NCBI GenBank assembly: GCA_000727475.1
Contig: KL647298.1
Location: 1,366,007-1,430,006, forward strand
Direction of reading: 5' to 3'
DNA length: 64,000 bases
From: Sarcocystis neurona
Lineage: Eukaryota > Apicomplexa > Conoidasida > Eucoccidiorida > Sarcocystidae
The position numbers and the translations under genes are program-made. Shown in pieces: positions 35,501 to 47,239 of this stretch. Under the pieces are notes generated by a model, which searched no databases, had not been told where the DNA came from, and saw only the letters and a list, made by a program, of their open reading frames with translations. Numbering within the stretch: position 1 is the first letter of the stretch; each line of letters opens with the position of its first letter.

Positions 35501-38500
35501 NNNNNNNNNNNNNNNNNNNNNNNNNNNNNNNNNNNNNNNNNNNNNNNNNNNNNNNNNNNNNNNNNNNNNNNNNNNNNNNNNNNNNNNNNNNNNNNNNNNN
35601 NNNNNNNNNNNNNNNNNNNNNNNNNNNNNNNNNNNNNNNNNNNNNNNNNNNNNNNNNNNNNNNNNNNNNNNNNNNNNNNNNNNNNNNNNNNNNNNNNNNN
35701 NNNNNNNNNNNNNNNNNNNNNNNNNNNNNNNNNNNNNNNNNNNNNNNNNNNNNNNNNNNNNNNNNNNNNNNNNNNNNNNNNNNNNNNNNNNNNNNNNNNN
35801 NNNNNNNNNNNNNNNNNNNNNNNNNNNNNNNNNNNNNNNNNNNNNNNNNNNNNNNNNNNNNNNNNNNNNNNNNNNNNNNNNNNNNNNNNNNNNNNNNNNN
35901 NNNNNNNNNNNNNNNNNNNNNNNNNNNNNNNNNNNNNNNNNNNNNNNNNNNNNNNNNNNNNNNNNNNNNNNNNNNNNNNNNNNNNNNNNNNNNNNNNNNN
36001 NNNNNNNNNNNNNNNNNNNNNNNNNNNNNNNNNNNNNNNNNNNNNNNNNNNNNNNNNNNNNNNNNNNNNNNNNNNNNNNNNNNNNNNNNNNNNNNNNNNN
36101 NNNNNNNNNNNNNNNNNNNNNNNNNNNNNNNNNNNNNNNNNNNNNNNNNNNNNNNNNNNNNNNNNNNNNNNNNNNNNNNNNNNNNNNNNNNNNNNNNNNN
36201 NNNNNNNNNNNNNNNNNCCTGCTGCTCTGCTGCTGCCCTCCTGCTGCTCTACAGCTGTCGCTGTCTGCTGAGACTGTTCCTCTGTTGCTTGTGCTGCTGT
36301 TCTCCTACTTCTCGTGCTGCTCCTTCTGCTGTGCGGCTGTCACTGCCGCAGTTTCTACTGCCGGTACCGCTGCTGTCCCTGGTGTACCGCTGCCGCCGCT
36401 GCCTCAGGCCTACAGCTGCTGTGGCTGCTGTTGCTGCTGTCCTGCTACGTCTGCCGCCTTTGTTCCACTCCTGCTGCTGTGCTTCTGTCACTGCTGCTCT
36501 TTTTACCTGCTGCGGCTGCTTCTGCTCCTGCCCTAGCTGCTATCTCTCCTCTCCTGCTCGACTGTTGCTCCTGCTGCAGGAGCCCTTCTGCTGCTGCTAC
36601 TACTTCTTCTGTCCCTGCTGCTGCTGCTTCTTCGCTTTCTCGGCTTCTGCTTTTTCTCTAAGACTCCCTGTTCTGCTGCTGCTTCACCTCTTCCCTTGTG
36701 CTTCTGCTCTCCTGCGGCTGCTACCACTGCTGTTCCTGCCTTTTCCCTCCGCCGTTTCTGCTCTACCGCCGTTTTCGCGCTGCTTCATCTTCCACGGTTG
36801 CTGCCCCTTGCAGCTGCTTCTCCTCTCCCGCTGCTTCTACTCTGCTGCTGCTGCTGCTATCCGCCACTGCTGCTGCTCCCCTGCAGCTGCTTCTGCTCTG
36901 CCGCTGCTGCTGCTTCTTCTTCCACGGCTGCTGCCCCGCTGCAGCTGCTTCTCCTCTCCCGCTGCTTCTGTTTTGCCGCCGTGCTGCCATTGCGCACTCG
37001 TACCTGCCTCGGTAGTTGCAAGGCCAGTTCCTTCCCTCCTTCGTTTTGAAGCCTTCGATAATAAAAGAAGCGAACGGTTGTCTGACGGTTATGCATATTC
37101 CCTGGTCTTCGTCTGCTGCTACCGCTTCCCTGTTCCCAGCTATTTCTTCTTCCTCCTTCTCTTCCATCCATGGGGAGGGGGAAGTATCAGAAGAGCCACT
37201 TCTCTGTACAGCAACTGCTTCGGCTCCTGCCAGTAGATTTTCTTCAAAATGCTGTGGAACCTCTTCTCCTTCTCCTCCGCCCGCTGCCGCTGCTACTGCT
37301 GCTGCTAGCGCTTCTTTTTTTCCTGCAGCTCCTCCTACTGCGAGAGTATTCCCCGCTTTTTCGGTAAGACACGTCTCCTCACTTTGGTTCGTCTCCCCCG
37401 CTGCTGCTGCAGCAGGTGCAGATGCAGCTGCGTAGTTATCTTCTCTCTTTACTGGCCTGTGCAGCCCCTTCCCTTCTGCTGCTGCTGTTTCTTCTCCTGA
37501 CAAAAGTTGAGTCTTTTCTTCCTCCAGTTCTTCTCCTAGAGAATATGCTCCTTCTTCCTCCTCTCTTACAAGCAGCACCGGAGCTGCGACAAAGAACCTT
37601 CTTGCTCGCCACTGCTCCTCTGCCGCTGCTCTCATTTCATCTGCTGTTGCTGCTGCGAAGCGATATGAAAACGAAGACGCAGCAGCGGACTTCATCTGGT
37701 CCTCCTCGTCGACACTGCTGCTGCTGTTACTGCTCCGGCCCCCACTTGTTCTGCTGCTGTCGCTGCTGCTTCGGCACCTGCTGCTCCTGCTGCTTTCTCT
37801 TCCATTCCTGCTGCTGCTGTTTTCCTTTCTTCTTCTGCCATGGTCTCCCCTCTTCTTCGCATCCCCGCTGCTGCGCAGCTCAGGCAGCGCTGCCTTTAAT
37901 TCCCCCGCTTCCTGGGCTTCGCCCTGTGCTACAGCAGAAGTGGCAGCAAAAGTATGGAAGTCGTTTTTCTCCTTCGTATGTGTATCTCCCGACCGATCCA
38001 CGCCTCTCCGTCTGCTGCTGCGGCTCTGACTCGGAAGAGAGATAATAATGTTTTCTGATGCTTCTGCCTTTCCCACTGCAGCCGGCTGCTGCAGCGCCGC
38101 TGCTGCTGCCAACCGCTCCTGCAGCTGTTGCTTCCACCGCCCCAGCGGCTGCTGCTCATCCTTTTCTTCTGCTGCCGCTGCCTCTGCCCGGTTCTCCGCT
38201 GCCGATCTCTCGCCTGCTGCTACTGCTGCGGGCTCCGCTGTTGCAGCCCCTTCATCTGCAGCTCGTCCTCGTCGCTGCAGCAGAGCAACGAGCCTCTGCG
38301 ACGTGACTGATAGTTCTGGGTTCAAACAACTGCCCTTTGCAAGCGCCAGCGGCTGCTCTTGGTCCTCTTCTTCGTCTCCTTCCTCTTCCTGGTCCTCCTT
38401 TTCTTGTTGTACCTCTGGCGCTGCTGCCGCTGCAGGAGTCCCTTCCTGCAAGCGCAGACCACTCTCTCTCCTACTCCCTCTGTAGCTGCTCTGCTGCTGG

Positions 38501-41500
38501 TCCTGCTTTTTCTTCTCCCCTTGAAGAGAAGGAAAGGCTCCTCCTTCGTAGAGTTCTTCTCGATTAAAATACGCGCCCTTTTGCCTTTTTCTCTTCAGTT
38601 GCTGCAGATCTAAACACAAAGCGTCTTTGTTGCGACCCCACAACGGCAAGGCCGGTGAAGCAGCAGCAGCTCCATCTCCGCCGGCGTCCTGCTGCTGCTG
38701 CTTCCCGCTAAATATGTGCGATGCTGCTGCTACTGTTGCTGCTGCATCCGCTCCAGCAACTGCCGCAGCCGCAGCCTCTTCTGCTTGGTTTTCTGCTTCC
38801 TGCTGTCGCTTCTGCTGCTGTTCCTGCAGCAGCTGCTGAGCTCGCTGCAACAGCAGCAGCTGCTCCTCCGTACTGTTCGCGTCGCCTTCTGCGCACGCCA
38901 AATGAAACGCGCGCAGCTGCAGCTGCTGCATCTCATCGAGCTGCTCCGCGTACAGCTCGCTGTCATCAGTAATAGTGCGGCTAGCTAAGTCAATCGTTAT
39001 CCTCGCTTTTTCTGGAGACAGAGAGACAGACACAGAGACAAACAGAAACAGAGACAGAGAGAGAGGCAAAAGAGAAAGGATGAAGAGAATGAATGGGAGA
39101 GGAACGACAGCGAGGAAGACCGGAAGGACAGGAGAAGTAGGAATTTGGAGGCAAACGGAAAAAATAAACAAACGGAGCAAGAGACATGCACGGACAAAAA
39201 GAGAGAAGTAAGACGGCCAGAAGACAAGGATAATAAGGAAGGACAAAGGAGGAAGGGGAAACGGAAGAAGGCGAAGGGGTGTAAGGCAGACAAACGGAGA
39301 ATGGAAAGCAGAAGAAGAAAAAGAAAAAGAAGAACACATTGTACAGACGGACGGAGAAAGGGAGAAGGGAGGAGGAGCTGCTGTACGCGGACGAAGGGAG
39401 AAGAGATGAAGAAGAGAAGAAGAACAGGGATAGAAAAAGGAAGACATTACCGGTTTTTGAAAAAGAGAGGAAGAGCAAAAGTGCTGCAGAGGCGCGGCCC
39501 CACCGGGACTACCAAGAGAGAAGACAGCGAGAAAACATGTGCGACAAGGAGACGAAAAGAGGAAAAGGAAAGGACACGAAAGAACTGCGGAGAGGAAGAA
39601 GAAAAGTGGACAATGAGAAGGATGACGCAGACGTTGGACAAAGGAACAGAAAACCGACAAAGAAGACAGAAAGTCGGAAGCAGAAAAGCTGAGAGCCGAG
39701 AGAAGAAAGAGACGTAGCAGCAGGAGACAAATAGGGAGAGAAGAAAACGGAAAAGTCCGAGAGCTCCTGTTTTGATTCTGCTTCATATCTACACCTGTCT
39801 ACCAATACATTTACTTACAGAGCCGTGTTTACATATAGACAGATAGTCATATATAGACAGATATATGTACATATATATATAGTGTACGTATATATCTGTG
39901 TACAAGTGTGTTCATATATGGAAGTGTACATATATCTGTCCATCTACCTATCGAAAGGTATCTATATACATATATACACATATATATATAGATACGTTCC
40001 CTTATGGCGATGCGCGTTTACGTATACATACGTACATGTACGTATATGCATACACATTGATAAACGCACAGGTAGACCTTTGCGTATCTATGTGTATATA
40101 TATATATATATGTATTGATAAATAATCGGTGCATTGTTCGTGTCTATAGACATATGAATATATTTTGATAGATTTATCAGCTACTTTGTGTGTGCATGCG
40201 CAGACCTTCGCATATAGATATATATACATTTGTATGTACTGGCATATACGTGTATATACGAGAAACATATACAAACACCAAGACTGACTGAACGCGCAGA
40301 GTCGGCGGCCAGACACAACGGTAGACACTGCAGTGTACACATATACCCACGTGTATATCCCATTTGTGTACATACTCTTACAAGCACATACCAGAATATA
40401 CATACATGGATGTTTATATTATATATATATATGTTTATTTTCATGTACTCTCTCTCTCTCTATATATATATATATACATATACATACATTCAAGTGTAGA
40501 CATATCCTTAGATACACGTGTGTACACACTCATGTCTACACGCATTCTTTCATATCTGCACAGTCGAAAGACGACCTCTCTCTCTCTCTATATATATATA
40601 TATGCACGCATATATGCATATACGTGAGAACCGTACGTTAACGCATATACAATATATATGTATATGTGTGTGCGTTTCGTACCTCTCTCTATATGTGTAT
40701 ACCTGTATGTAATACCCATACGCGAATGCACATATATGTCTATATACAAATATATTCGTAAGATTCAAAGATGAGCACATGTAGATATATGTGGAGATAT
40801 CCCTGTACGGGTTTATTGAGAGACAGAGACAGTGTCTAGCAGAGGAAAAGAAGAGAGGAAGAGAGCGGAGTGGCAGCCGGACGTTTTTCCTGTTGCTGTT
40901 GAAGGAGAAGACGAGAGTGTGAAGCTGCCGCTTCTTCTCGTTTTTCTCGAGAAATCCATCTGTTCGAAATTTCGTGGAACCAGTCGGCCGAGTCGTCGCA
41001 TACAACGCTACGAATGGCGCTTGTCTCTCCCAGGAAGACGAGGTGGTCCCGAAGAAACAGGGCTGCGACAGCGCAGCAGAAAAGCGCATGCAGCAGGAAG
41101 CAAAAAAAAGACACCCTTTCTTTCATCGCTGCCCAGACTTCCTCTCGACACTTCCACGTGCCCCGCGCGCGCGGCTGTTCTTTCGTTTCTTCCCCTTCTC
41201 TGCTGCTCTTTGTCTTCTTCCCCCCGTCTTCCTCTCTTCCTCTTCGTCGCCCCTATGTTCCTCTCCTCCTCTTCTTCTCTTCTTCTCCTTCTGTTCTTCA
41301 CTTTCTCTTGTCCCGCTTCGCTTCTTCCTCTCTTTGTTCTGTTCGCCCTCCCTTTGTACCTCTCCTCCCGCCCTTTTCTTTCTCTCGTCTGCTGCTGCTG
41401 CACGACGCTATTTACCACCCGCACACTCTTCCTTTGCTGTATTTGCTGCTGTCGCTTCGCTTTCTCTCGCCCTCCGCTGTGCGCGTCGACTCGCGCTGCG

Positions 41501-43314
41501 TCTCTCTCTTCCTCTGCTTCGCCCCCTGCTGCAGTATTCCGCCTTCTCCCTTTCCGCTCCTCCTCCTTCTGTCTTTTCCTCGTGTTCTCGGCCGCCGTCG
41601 TCCACCTGCCTTTTCTTTCTTCGCTCTCCTCGCAGCAGGTGGTGCACGTCCGCTGACACGTGTGTCTCACGCCCCCCGCGTAATGGCGAAGAGGCGGACT
41701 CAACGAAAAAGTGAAAAAAAAGGCAAAATATAAAAAGAGACTCTTCAGCAAAAAGAGTACATCTTCTCTGAGAAAATCGCCCCACGCGCACATGCGGAAC
41801 ACCAGCACATTCACTGTCCACGTTCCCACTTGCAGACGTCTCTGCGTGTAGACACGCCTGCGCAGTAGAAAATCTTTCTTCTCCTCTTCGCTGTGTGGGC
41901 CCCTCTGCTGATGAACTTCGGGCAAATAACGGGCCACAGAAACAACAAACGCAACGAAAGAAGGGGAAATATTTAGTTTCACCTCCACCAAAAAAGTGCC
42001 TTAGGCTTCCTGTAATATACATATATATGCATATGCATATATGCTGCTGCATTATCTGCACATCTATACATTTATACGAGCGTATGTATTGGTGTACTCC
42101 CTCTCTCTCTCTGTATATATATATATATGTATATGTGTACGTATAATAGTGTAATATTTATATGTATATACATCCGCGCATACTGCTGTAACATATATAT
42201 ATATATATACAAATATATAGGTATGTATGCATAGGCATCACAGTAAAATACATAAAGATATACATGTATACAGTATTACTGTAAACATACATATATATAA
42301 ATATAAGTAGGTGTGTTCACGGATATGTCTGCTTGTTGTTATGTGGGAAGAAAGAGAAGAAGAGGCTCTGCATGCGTCTGTCTCAGGTGAGTGGAGAGAA
42401 CTATTTAAAGGAAAAGAAGCAAAAGAGGCACAGTTCCACAAACACTGCATTTCTCCCCCTCTCTCTCTTTCTCTCTATCGACCTATATATTACATATATA
42501 TACCACCCACATATACACCAGTACATATATGTATGAACGTGTATGTACATGTGTACATGTATGAACATACATATACATATCTATAAATATATATACACGG
42601 GGAAATTACCTTTTTCAAGAGCGAGTAGTCTCGCCTGCTTGACTTGTTCCGGATTTGTGACTCCGGCTCGCTCTTCTTCGAGCCAACCGTCATCATCTCT
42701 TCTTTCTTCCTCTTCTTCGCTTTCTCCTTTTTCCTCTTCTCCCTCATGCCGGGGGTCGCTTTCCTTCACCGAAGATGCATGCGGAAACGCATGCAGCAGC
42801 AAAACTTTTCCTGTGGGGCGCTGCCGTCTCGCAACTTTCTTGCGCTGCTGCTCGGTCAGAAGTCCTGCCGGGTGAAATGTTTCTTTCTCTTCCCTGCGTG
42901 TCTCCCCACCTTCTTCTTTTCCTCTCCTTCTTCCTTTTTCTCCGCCCATCCCACAAATGTCAGCTGCTGCTGCTGCTGTCGCAACACCCTCCCCTCCCTC
43001 TCCTTCTCCTGCAACGGCTGTTCCTCGATTTCTCCTACGTCTTCGTCCTCTCTCTGTTGCTGCTGCTCGCGCTCCTGCGGCTCCTTCTCCTGCTGCTGTG
43101 CCTCCCGGTCCGCCTCCTCCTGCTGCGACTTCTTGCTTCTCTGCAGAAGCTGCTGCTGCTGCAGCAGCGTCTGTAAGCTTCACCAGGTTGCCGCAGAAGA
43201 GACACAGGCGGTTGCTTTCCAGGTTGCATGCGATTCTCCCGCAGAAAAGACAGATCCCGTACACGCCGTGGTCGAGTCCTAGACACAGGCAGGACGCGCC
43301 GCTGACAGCAACGG
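32586..43314 (-). CDS. Activating signal cointegrator 1 (ASC-1/TRIP4)-type protein, C2HC5 zinc finger plus ASCH domain, 5' exons missing
   Basis: TRIP4 and yeast Rqt4 belong to the complex that splits collided ribosomes; TRIP4 is also a transcription coactivator. Proposed exons: 43314-42610, 41062-40913 (or to 40883), 39011-37004, 34237-33961, 33630-33502, 33065-32958, 32609-32586. The first carries the C2HC5 finger: CLCLGLDH, then CLFCGRIAC, then CLFCGNLV. The second (RSVVCDDSADWF) matches the TRIP4 segment VIDDESDYF. The third opens with ARITIDLASRTI, the TRIP4 VTIDFAGRKI motif, runs through about 600 low-complexity residues, and starts the ASCH domain with ITVRQPFASFIIEGFKT. ASCH continues as NYRGR joined to LWVHAAAA across an intron holding the assembly gap, then ALLGCV and ELLLVKPRRLRVPVK. 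Phases agree at every junction. The second exon's donor (GTCTTC) is unusual. The coiled-coil exon at 33630 and the seven-codon last exon are least certain. Exons upstream of the finger could not be fixed. Confidence 0.83.
34380..35090. repeat. (TA)n minisatellite with related units of about 180-200 bases
   Basis: A diverged word like ATAAGTGGACGCACACATACA recurs near 34650, 34850 and 35030 between TATATATA tracts. It lies in the TRIP4-type intron that also holds the assembly gap. Confidence 0.5.
35245..35372. repeat. 22-base CTG-type tandem repeat at the gap edge
   Basis: CTGCTGCCCTTCTGCTGCTCTG repeats about five times with small variants up to the Ns, and a matching unit resumes at 36218. 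The 22-base period is not a multiple of three, in line with an intron. Confidence 0.8.
35373..36217. other. Assembly gap (845 Ns)
   Basis: Unknown bases flanked by the same 22-base repeat on both sides, so the gap is probably unresolved tandem repeat. Any open frame crossing it is meaningless. Confidence 0.98.
36218..38860. repeat. CTG-type trinucleotide tracts in intron and exon of the TRIP4-type gene
   Basis: 36218-37000 is intronic. 37004-38860 is inside the large third exon and reads on the minus strand as Ala/Glu/Gln/Ser-rich low complexity between the ITIDLASR and ASCH segments. Confidence 0.7.
39020..40800. repeat. GAGA-rich stretch then (TA)n field in a TRIP4-type intron
   Basis: 39020-39760 is purine-rich on the plus strand, so pyrimidine-rich in the transcript ahead of the acceptor at 39012. 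39830-40800 has repeated TATATATA and CATACATA tracts. No gene is supported in it. Confidence 0.55.
41160..42600. other. TRIP4-type intron, pyrimidine-rich block then (TA)n field
   Basis: 41160-41650 is CT-rich on the plus strand. 42010-42600 holds TATATATA tracts. 41700-41990 has balanced composition with an open minus frame but lies inside the intron between exons ending at 42610 and starting at 41062. Confidence 0.55.
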
Positions 43315-45000
43315 CTGCAGCAGGGCCTCCCTCGCCTCCTGCCTCCTTCTTCTTCCTCATACTTTTCTCTTCGTCTTTCTCTCCTTTGCAGAACAAGTGC
43401 AGCAGAGAAGAAGCCTCAGCGTCAGCCGCAGCCAAGATGCCGCAGCAGGAGGAGCAGCAAAAAAGCCGCAGCACCAGCAGCAGTGAAGAAGCCGGAGCAG
43501 CAGGAGCAGCAAAGAAGCCGCAGCACCAGCAGCAGCGAAGAAGCCGGAGCAGCAGCAGCAGCAAAGAAACCGCAACACCAGCAGCAGCGAAGACGCCGGA
43601 GCAGCAGCAGCAGCAGCAAAGAAGCCGCAGCACCAGCGGCAGCGAAAGAAGGCGCAGCGGCAGCAGCAGAGAAGCCGCAGCAGCAGGGGAAAAAGTCCCA
43701 GCAGCACCGGCAGCAGCAGAACCCGACGCAACAGCAGAGAAAGCAACACCCACTGAAGACTCAGCAGCCGCACAAGAGGCAGCAGAGAAAGCAGTAGCAG
43801 CAGCACGAGAGGAAGAAAAGGGAATAGAAGATATGGGAAGAGGCAGCAGAAGCGGTTGCGCGGTTCGCGGTTCCCCTCTTCTGCTGCGGCCACACACAGC
43901 GTTGTAGCAGGAGCCCTGCCGCTGGGACTGCTGCTGTGGCCTGGTGGAGCAGGTCACTGCTGCTGCTTGTGTTGCAAGCTGCTTTAACCGGTTCGCCCTC
44001 CGAATTTCGCGTGTCGACGCAGGCCAGTACCACTGCCTGCCTTTGCATATGCTTCTTCTTTCCCTTTCCTTTTCTATTTCTTCTTTTTCTTTTTCTTTCG
44101 ACTTTCGCAGGAGTCGGACGAGCAAGGTGAGTCTCTGTTGCTTCGCTTCTACAGAGAGAGGAATGAAACGTGGACGGCCGCGGTCTACTCTCCTGTTCCT
44201 GGGAACAGGAAGAGAAAAAGAATAAAGAAGCACTGATACAAAGTTGGACTCAACACATAGGATGGATATAAACAAATGCTTCCTGCATCACCTCCCACGA
44301 ACAATTTCACTCCTGCTGTTTCATTCTCCACTCCCGTACCTGGTGCCGCGCTGCTGTCGCAACTCTTGCTGCTGCTGTTGCTGCGGCTATTGCTGCTGCT
44401 ACCGCGACTGCTCCTGCTTCTGCAAGTCCCGGCTCCCGCTGCTGCTTCTCCAAGTCTCACTTCCCGCGGCTGCTGCAAAAGCTTCTGATGCTGCTACCGC
44501 GATTGGTGCTGCTTTTACAAGCCCCTGCTGCTGCTGCGGCTGCAAGGGCTTCGGCCCCTGCTGCTGCTTTGGCAAGAACGCGTGGTGCTGCGTCTGCTGT
44601 TGGAAGCTTTCGTGCTGTCGCTCCTGCTGCCGCAGGGGCCTCTGCTGCTGCTTCGGCTGCTGGCCGAGTGCCGCGATTGTCCCCGGACCCTCGCTGGTCA
44701 CTGCTGCTGACGCTGCTGCTGGTCCATGCGCAGAGCAGCCTCGAGAGCAGCAAGTCTGCTGCTGCTGCTGGCCTACGGCTTGACCGCTGTGCCGCAGGTG
44801 GGTGCGGTATGCAGCAACAGCAGCAGGGAATTGGCTTCCCCGAAAGTCGAGCAGAAAAAGAATAAACGCATCTGCACCACAAGTAGCTCAGGAATCCACC
44901 CACAGCAAGGGCAGAACGCAATAGCAGTAAATCCTTGAGTTTCTCCACTCCTACTACCACATCTGGATTGCCGTCGGATGCAGCTGGTGCCTAATTTCAG
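43315..45000 (-). other. Region expected to hold the 5' exons of the TRIP4-type gene
   Basis: TRIP4 homologues carry about 150 residues before the zinc finger, so further exons should lie upstream of 43314. On the minus strand 43400-43850 reads as CTG-type repeat (Leu/Cys/Ala frames), which looks more like intron. 44340-44860 reads as CAG-type repeat with a Gln-rich open frame (44399-44701), typical of coding tracts in this window. No start codon or conserved N-terminal motif could be picked out. Confidence 0.3.
43400..44790. repeat. CAG block (43400-43800) and CTG block (44340-44790)
   Basis: Dense CAG on the plus strand, then about 500 bases of mixed sequence, then dense CTG. Long Leu/Cys or Ser/Gln frames on both strands result from the repeat. 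Confidence 0.7.
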
Positions 45001-45239
45001 AAAGAATTGCACATGCACGTACGAAAAAAGTGTAACGGGGGACGTGTCGTCTCATGGCCACTTCAAGAAATCCGCACATTTTCAGCGTTCTTCAGTCGAG
45101 CCTACCTTAGACAAACAAAGAGACTCGCCGTGCTCCTTTTCTCGTGGCGCTTCGATCTGTCGGCAAACTGCGCCGGTCGTCAACTTCAGCGGTTCAAAAT
45201 CATCTGTCCCCGGTGCCCTCTGCACCCGGACTCCTCTGT

Positions 45240-45705
45240 ACACATACATGCACATATACGTTTGCATTTATATTAGCGTACGCATACAGAGTTCACCAGG
45301 TGTATCTACATATACATATGTAGATATATATATATATATATATGTATGTAAATGATTATACGTATACGCGTGTGGACAAGAACGCATATATAATTGTGTT
45401 CACAGGTATACCAAAATAGATAGATATATATATATATATGTATATACTGGTGTATAATCAAAGAGACTTGAATCCGTATCAACGCACACGATATACGTGT
45501 GACTATACTTTATCACTTGTGGAGAGGGACACATATATAATCGTGTTTCTGTGATTCAGATTTATACCAAGATGGACGTGTGTATATATATATATACTGA
45601 AGTATACTTAAGCAGACTTGAATCGTTCACATATATATCAAAATGGACTCATCCATATATATATATATATATATACTCAAGTAGTCTTGAGTCGATATAA
45701 ACGCA
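45240..45705. repeat. Degenerate minisatellite of about 150-165 bases with TATA cores
   Basis: AGACTTGAATCC-like words recur near 45466, 45612 and 45677, and ATATAATCGTGTT-like words near 45387 and 45535, each with a TATATATA run. It may be intron of the putative gene to its right. Confidence 0.5.
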
Positions 45706-45708
45706 TAC

Positions 45709-47201
45709 GTCGGTAATTGGGAAGGTCACCGACGTTGATGCTAGGCGTGATCGGAGAAGCACCAAAAAAAGGATGGACTGACTCGAGAGTCCTCGAGGCG
45801 AGGAAAAGTTCTCGGGTAGGAGGAGCAGTGGCACAGGATTCTACTGGTGCAGGCGTGGGAAGGAGGAAAAAACCGCGGTGGCACAGCTTCTGCGACCGCG
45901 ATGCATCCGCCTTGATCTTCTCCGCGGAAAAAAAGAGTCAGGTTCATTTCGGAGGTTCGTCTATGTGGAAATTTTCACGAACTACAGAAGTACATGTATA
46001 CACATTGCCTTCATTCACACGGATGTGCAGATATATACATATATATATGCATATATATTTGTTTTTGGTAGAATCATGCAAATATATGAACACTCCTCCA
46101 GGTCGAGAGAGGGATGTCCGTGCATGTGTGAGATTCTTGTGGTCGCGCTGACTTTTTGGGGGTCGTACCTTCCGCAGGGAATTTCTGGCGGCTTCAGAGA
46201 GAGAGAGGAAAACTGTTTCGAAGTCTTCCACGGACGAAACCTCGCACACTTCGGAGAGGTGCCCGTCCAACTGAACGGAGTTTGAGGTGTACGTACACCG
46301 AAAAAGCTGCAAGAGGCCCTCCCAGTCACACGAACGCAGTGCGAGCTTCTACGCTACTAGACCGGCGTGCCGACTGGAGGAAGAAACGAGTTGAAGTGGG
46401 GTCTGTCGCAGACCGAGACTAAAATTAGTTATTTTTTAGCAAGAAAGACGACAAAGACATCTGCAAATATATACAGGTGCAAGAAAGAACCCAGAGGACG
46501 CGCGCATACATACATATATACATGCAGGGAAAAAAAATCACCGATACACATGCGTACCCGTGTAGATATATAGTAATTTTGTTCTCACGTATACGGAGAA
46601 GACGACACGCACGCACGTACGCATATTCATAATGTCTATGTATATTTGTTCTGTTACCAAGAGAGGAAAAAGGGGGGCCTCTAGAACGGAGGGGACGGGG
46701 CAGAAATTCGGTTTTCTCCGTAGAGATCGACACACCTGCCTTAATAGTTCTTGCACGCATGCGTATATAAAGGGCAAAAGGATGTCGAGAGGACGACTCC
46801 AGGAGACGGTCGGAAAATGGGAAAGCGAAGAGGAGGGCGTCCACACTGCAGCACTACGATGCAGGTACACCGAAGAATGGAAGCACACGAATAGTAGCGG
46901 GGAAAAAGAGTGTAGAATTTCTTTTTCCCCCGACTTAGAGAAGTCGTTAGACAGCGCGCACCGATCCCGCCCTGCGCTGACAAAGTCGAAGTGTATAAAA
47001 GGGAAGAAGCAGAGCGTGGAAAACAGTAGAGCGCGTCCTTGATAAGGACACCAGATCGGGATATACGTATCCGAAAGAAACATGCACACATTTGAATTTA
47101 CAGAGGAGCGCTGACGGCCTCTGTGTCATTCCAGGGAAAGTCACCCGAAAGTTTTGCAGATACTCTGATGTGCAAGGCGGACCGCATCTGGTCGCGAGCA
47201 T
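45709..47201 (-). CDS. Putative multi-exon gene of unknown function, partial
   Basis: I do not recognise this protein. Proposed minus-strand exons are 47201-47102, 46971-46658, 46306-46169 and 45919-45709. Donors are GTAAAT, GTAACA, GTACGA and GTATGC, each after an open stretch, and the acceptors end in GCAG, TGCAG and GGAG. Phases join as 1, 0, 0, giving about 254 residues with no stop. Readable pieces are RRKPNFCPVPSVLEAPLFP, CEVSSVEDFETVFLSLSEA and SPITPSINVGDLPNYRR. The exons sit in islands of normal composition between (TA)n tracts, as do exons of the recognised genes. The last donor implies at least one more exon below 45709, in or beyond a minisatellite. The opposite strand is also open in places (for example 45717-46151), so the strand is inferred from the phase agreement and splice sites alone. 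Confidence 0.4.
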
Positions 47202-47239
47202 CGATCTCTCAACCCGAAGCGCCGAAAATCTCCTCAACG

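Noticed and set aside
35354..36271. 305-codon frame across the N gap
   Set aside because: Almost all residues are unknown. The flanks are tandem repeat.
40832..41733. Plus-strand frames of 239-274 codons
   Set aside because: CT-rich low complexity antisense to the TRIP4-type exon at 41062-40913 and its intron.
41008..41991. 327-codon minus-strand frame, with RRLQVGTWTVNV resembling the inositol 5-phosphatase GTWNVN motif
   Set aside because: It lies inside the TRIP4-type intron (41063-42609). Most of it is GA-rich low complexity, and only one short motif agrees, with Thr for Asn. Its last few codons run into the true exon in another frame.
46169..46306. Kinesin-motor fragment (LSEVCEVSSVEDF resembling the LSE..V.S.EE region)
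   Set aside because: No SSRSH, P-loop or neighbouring motor motif appears in adjacent exons. The likeness is too short.
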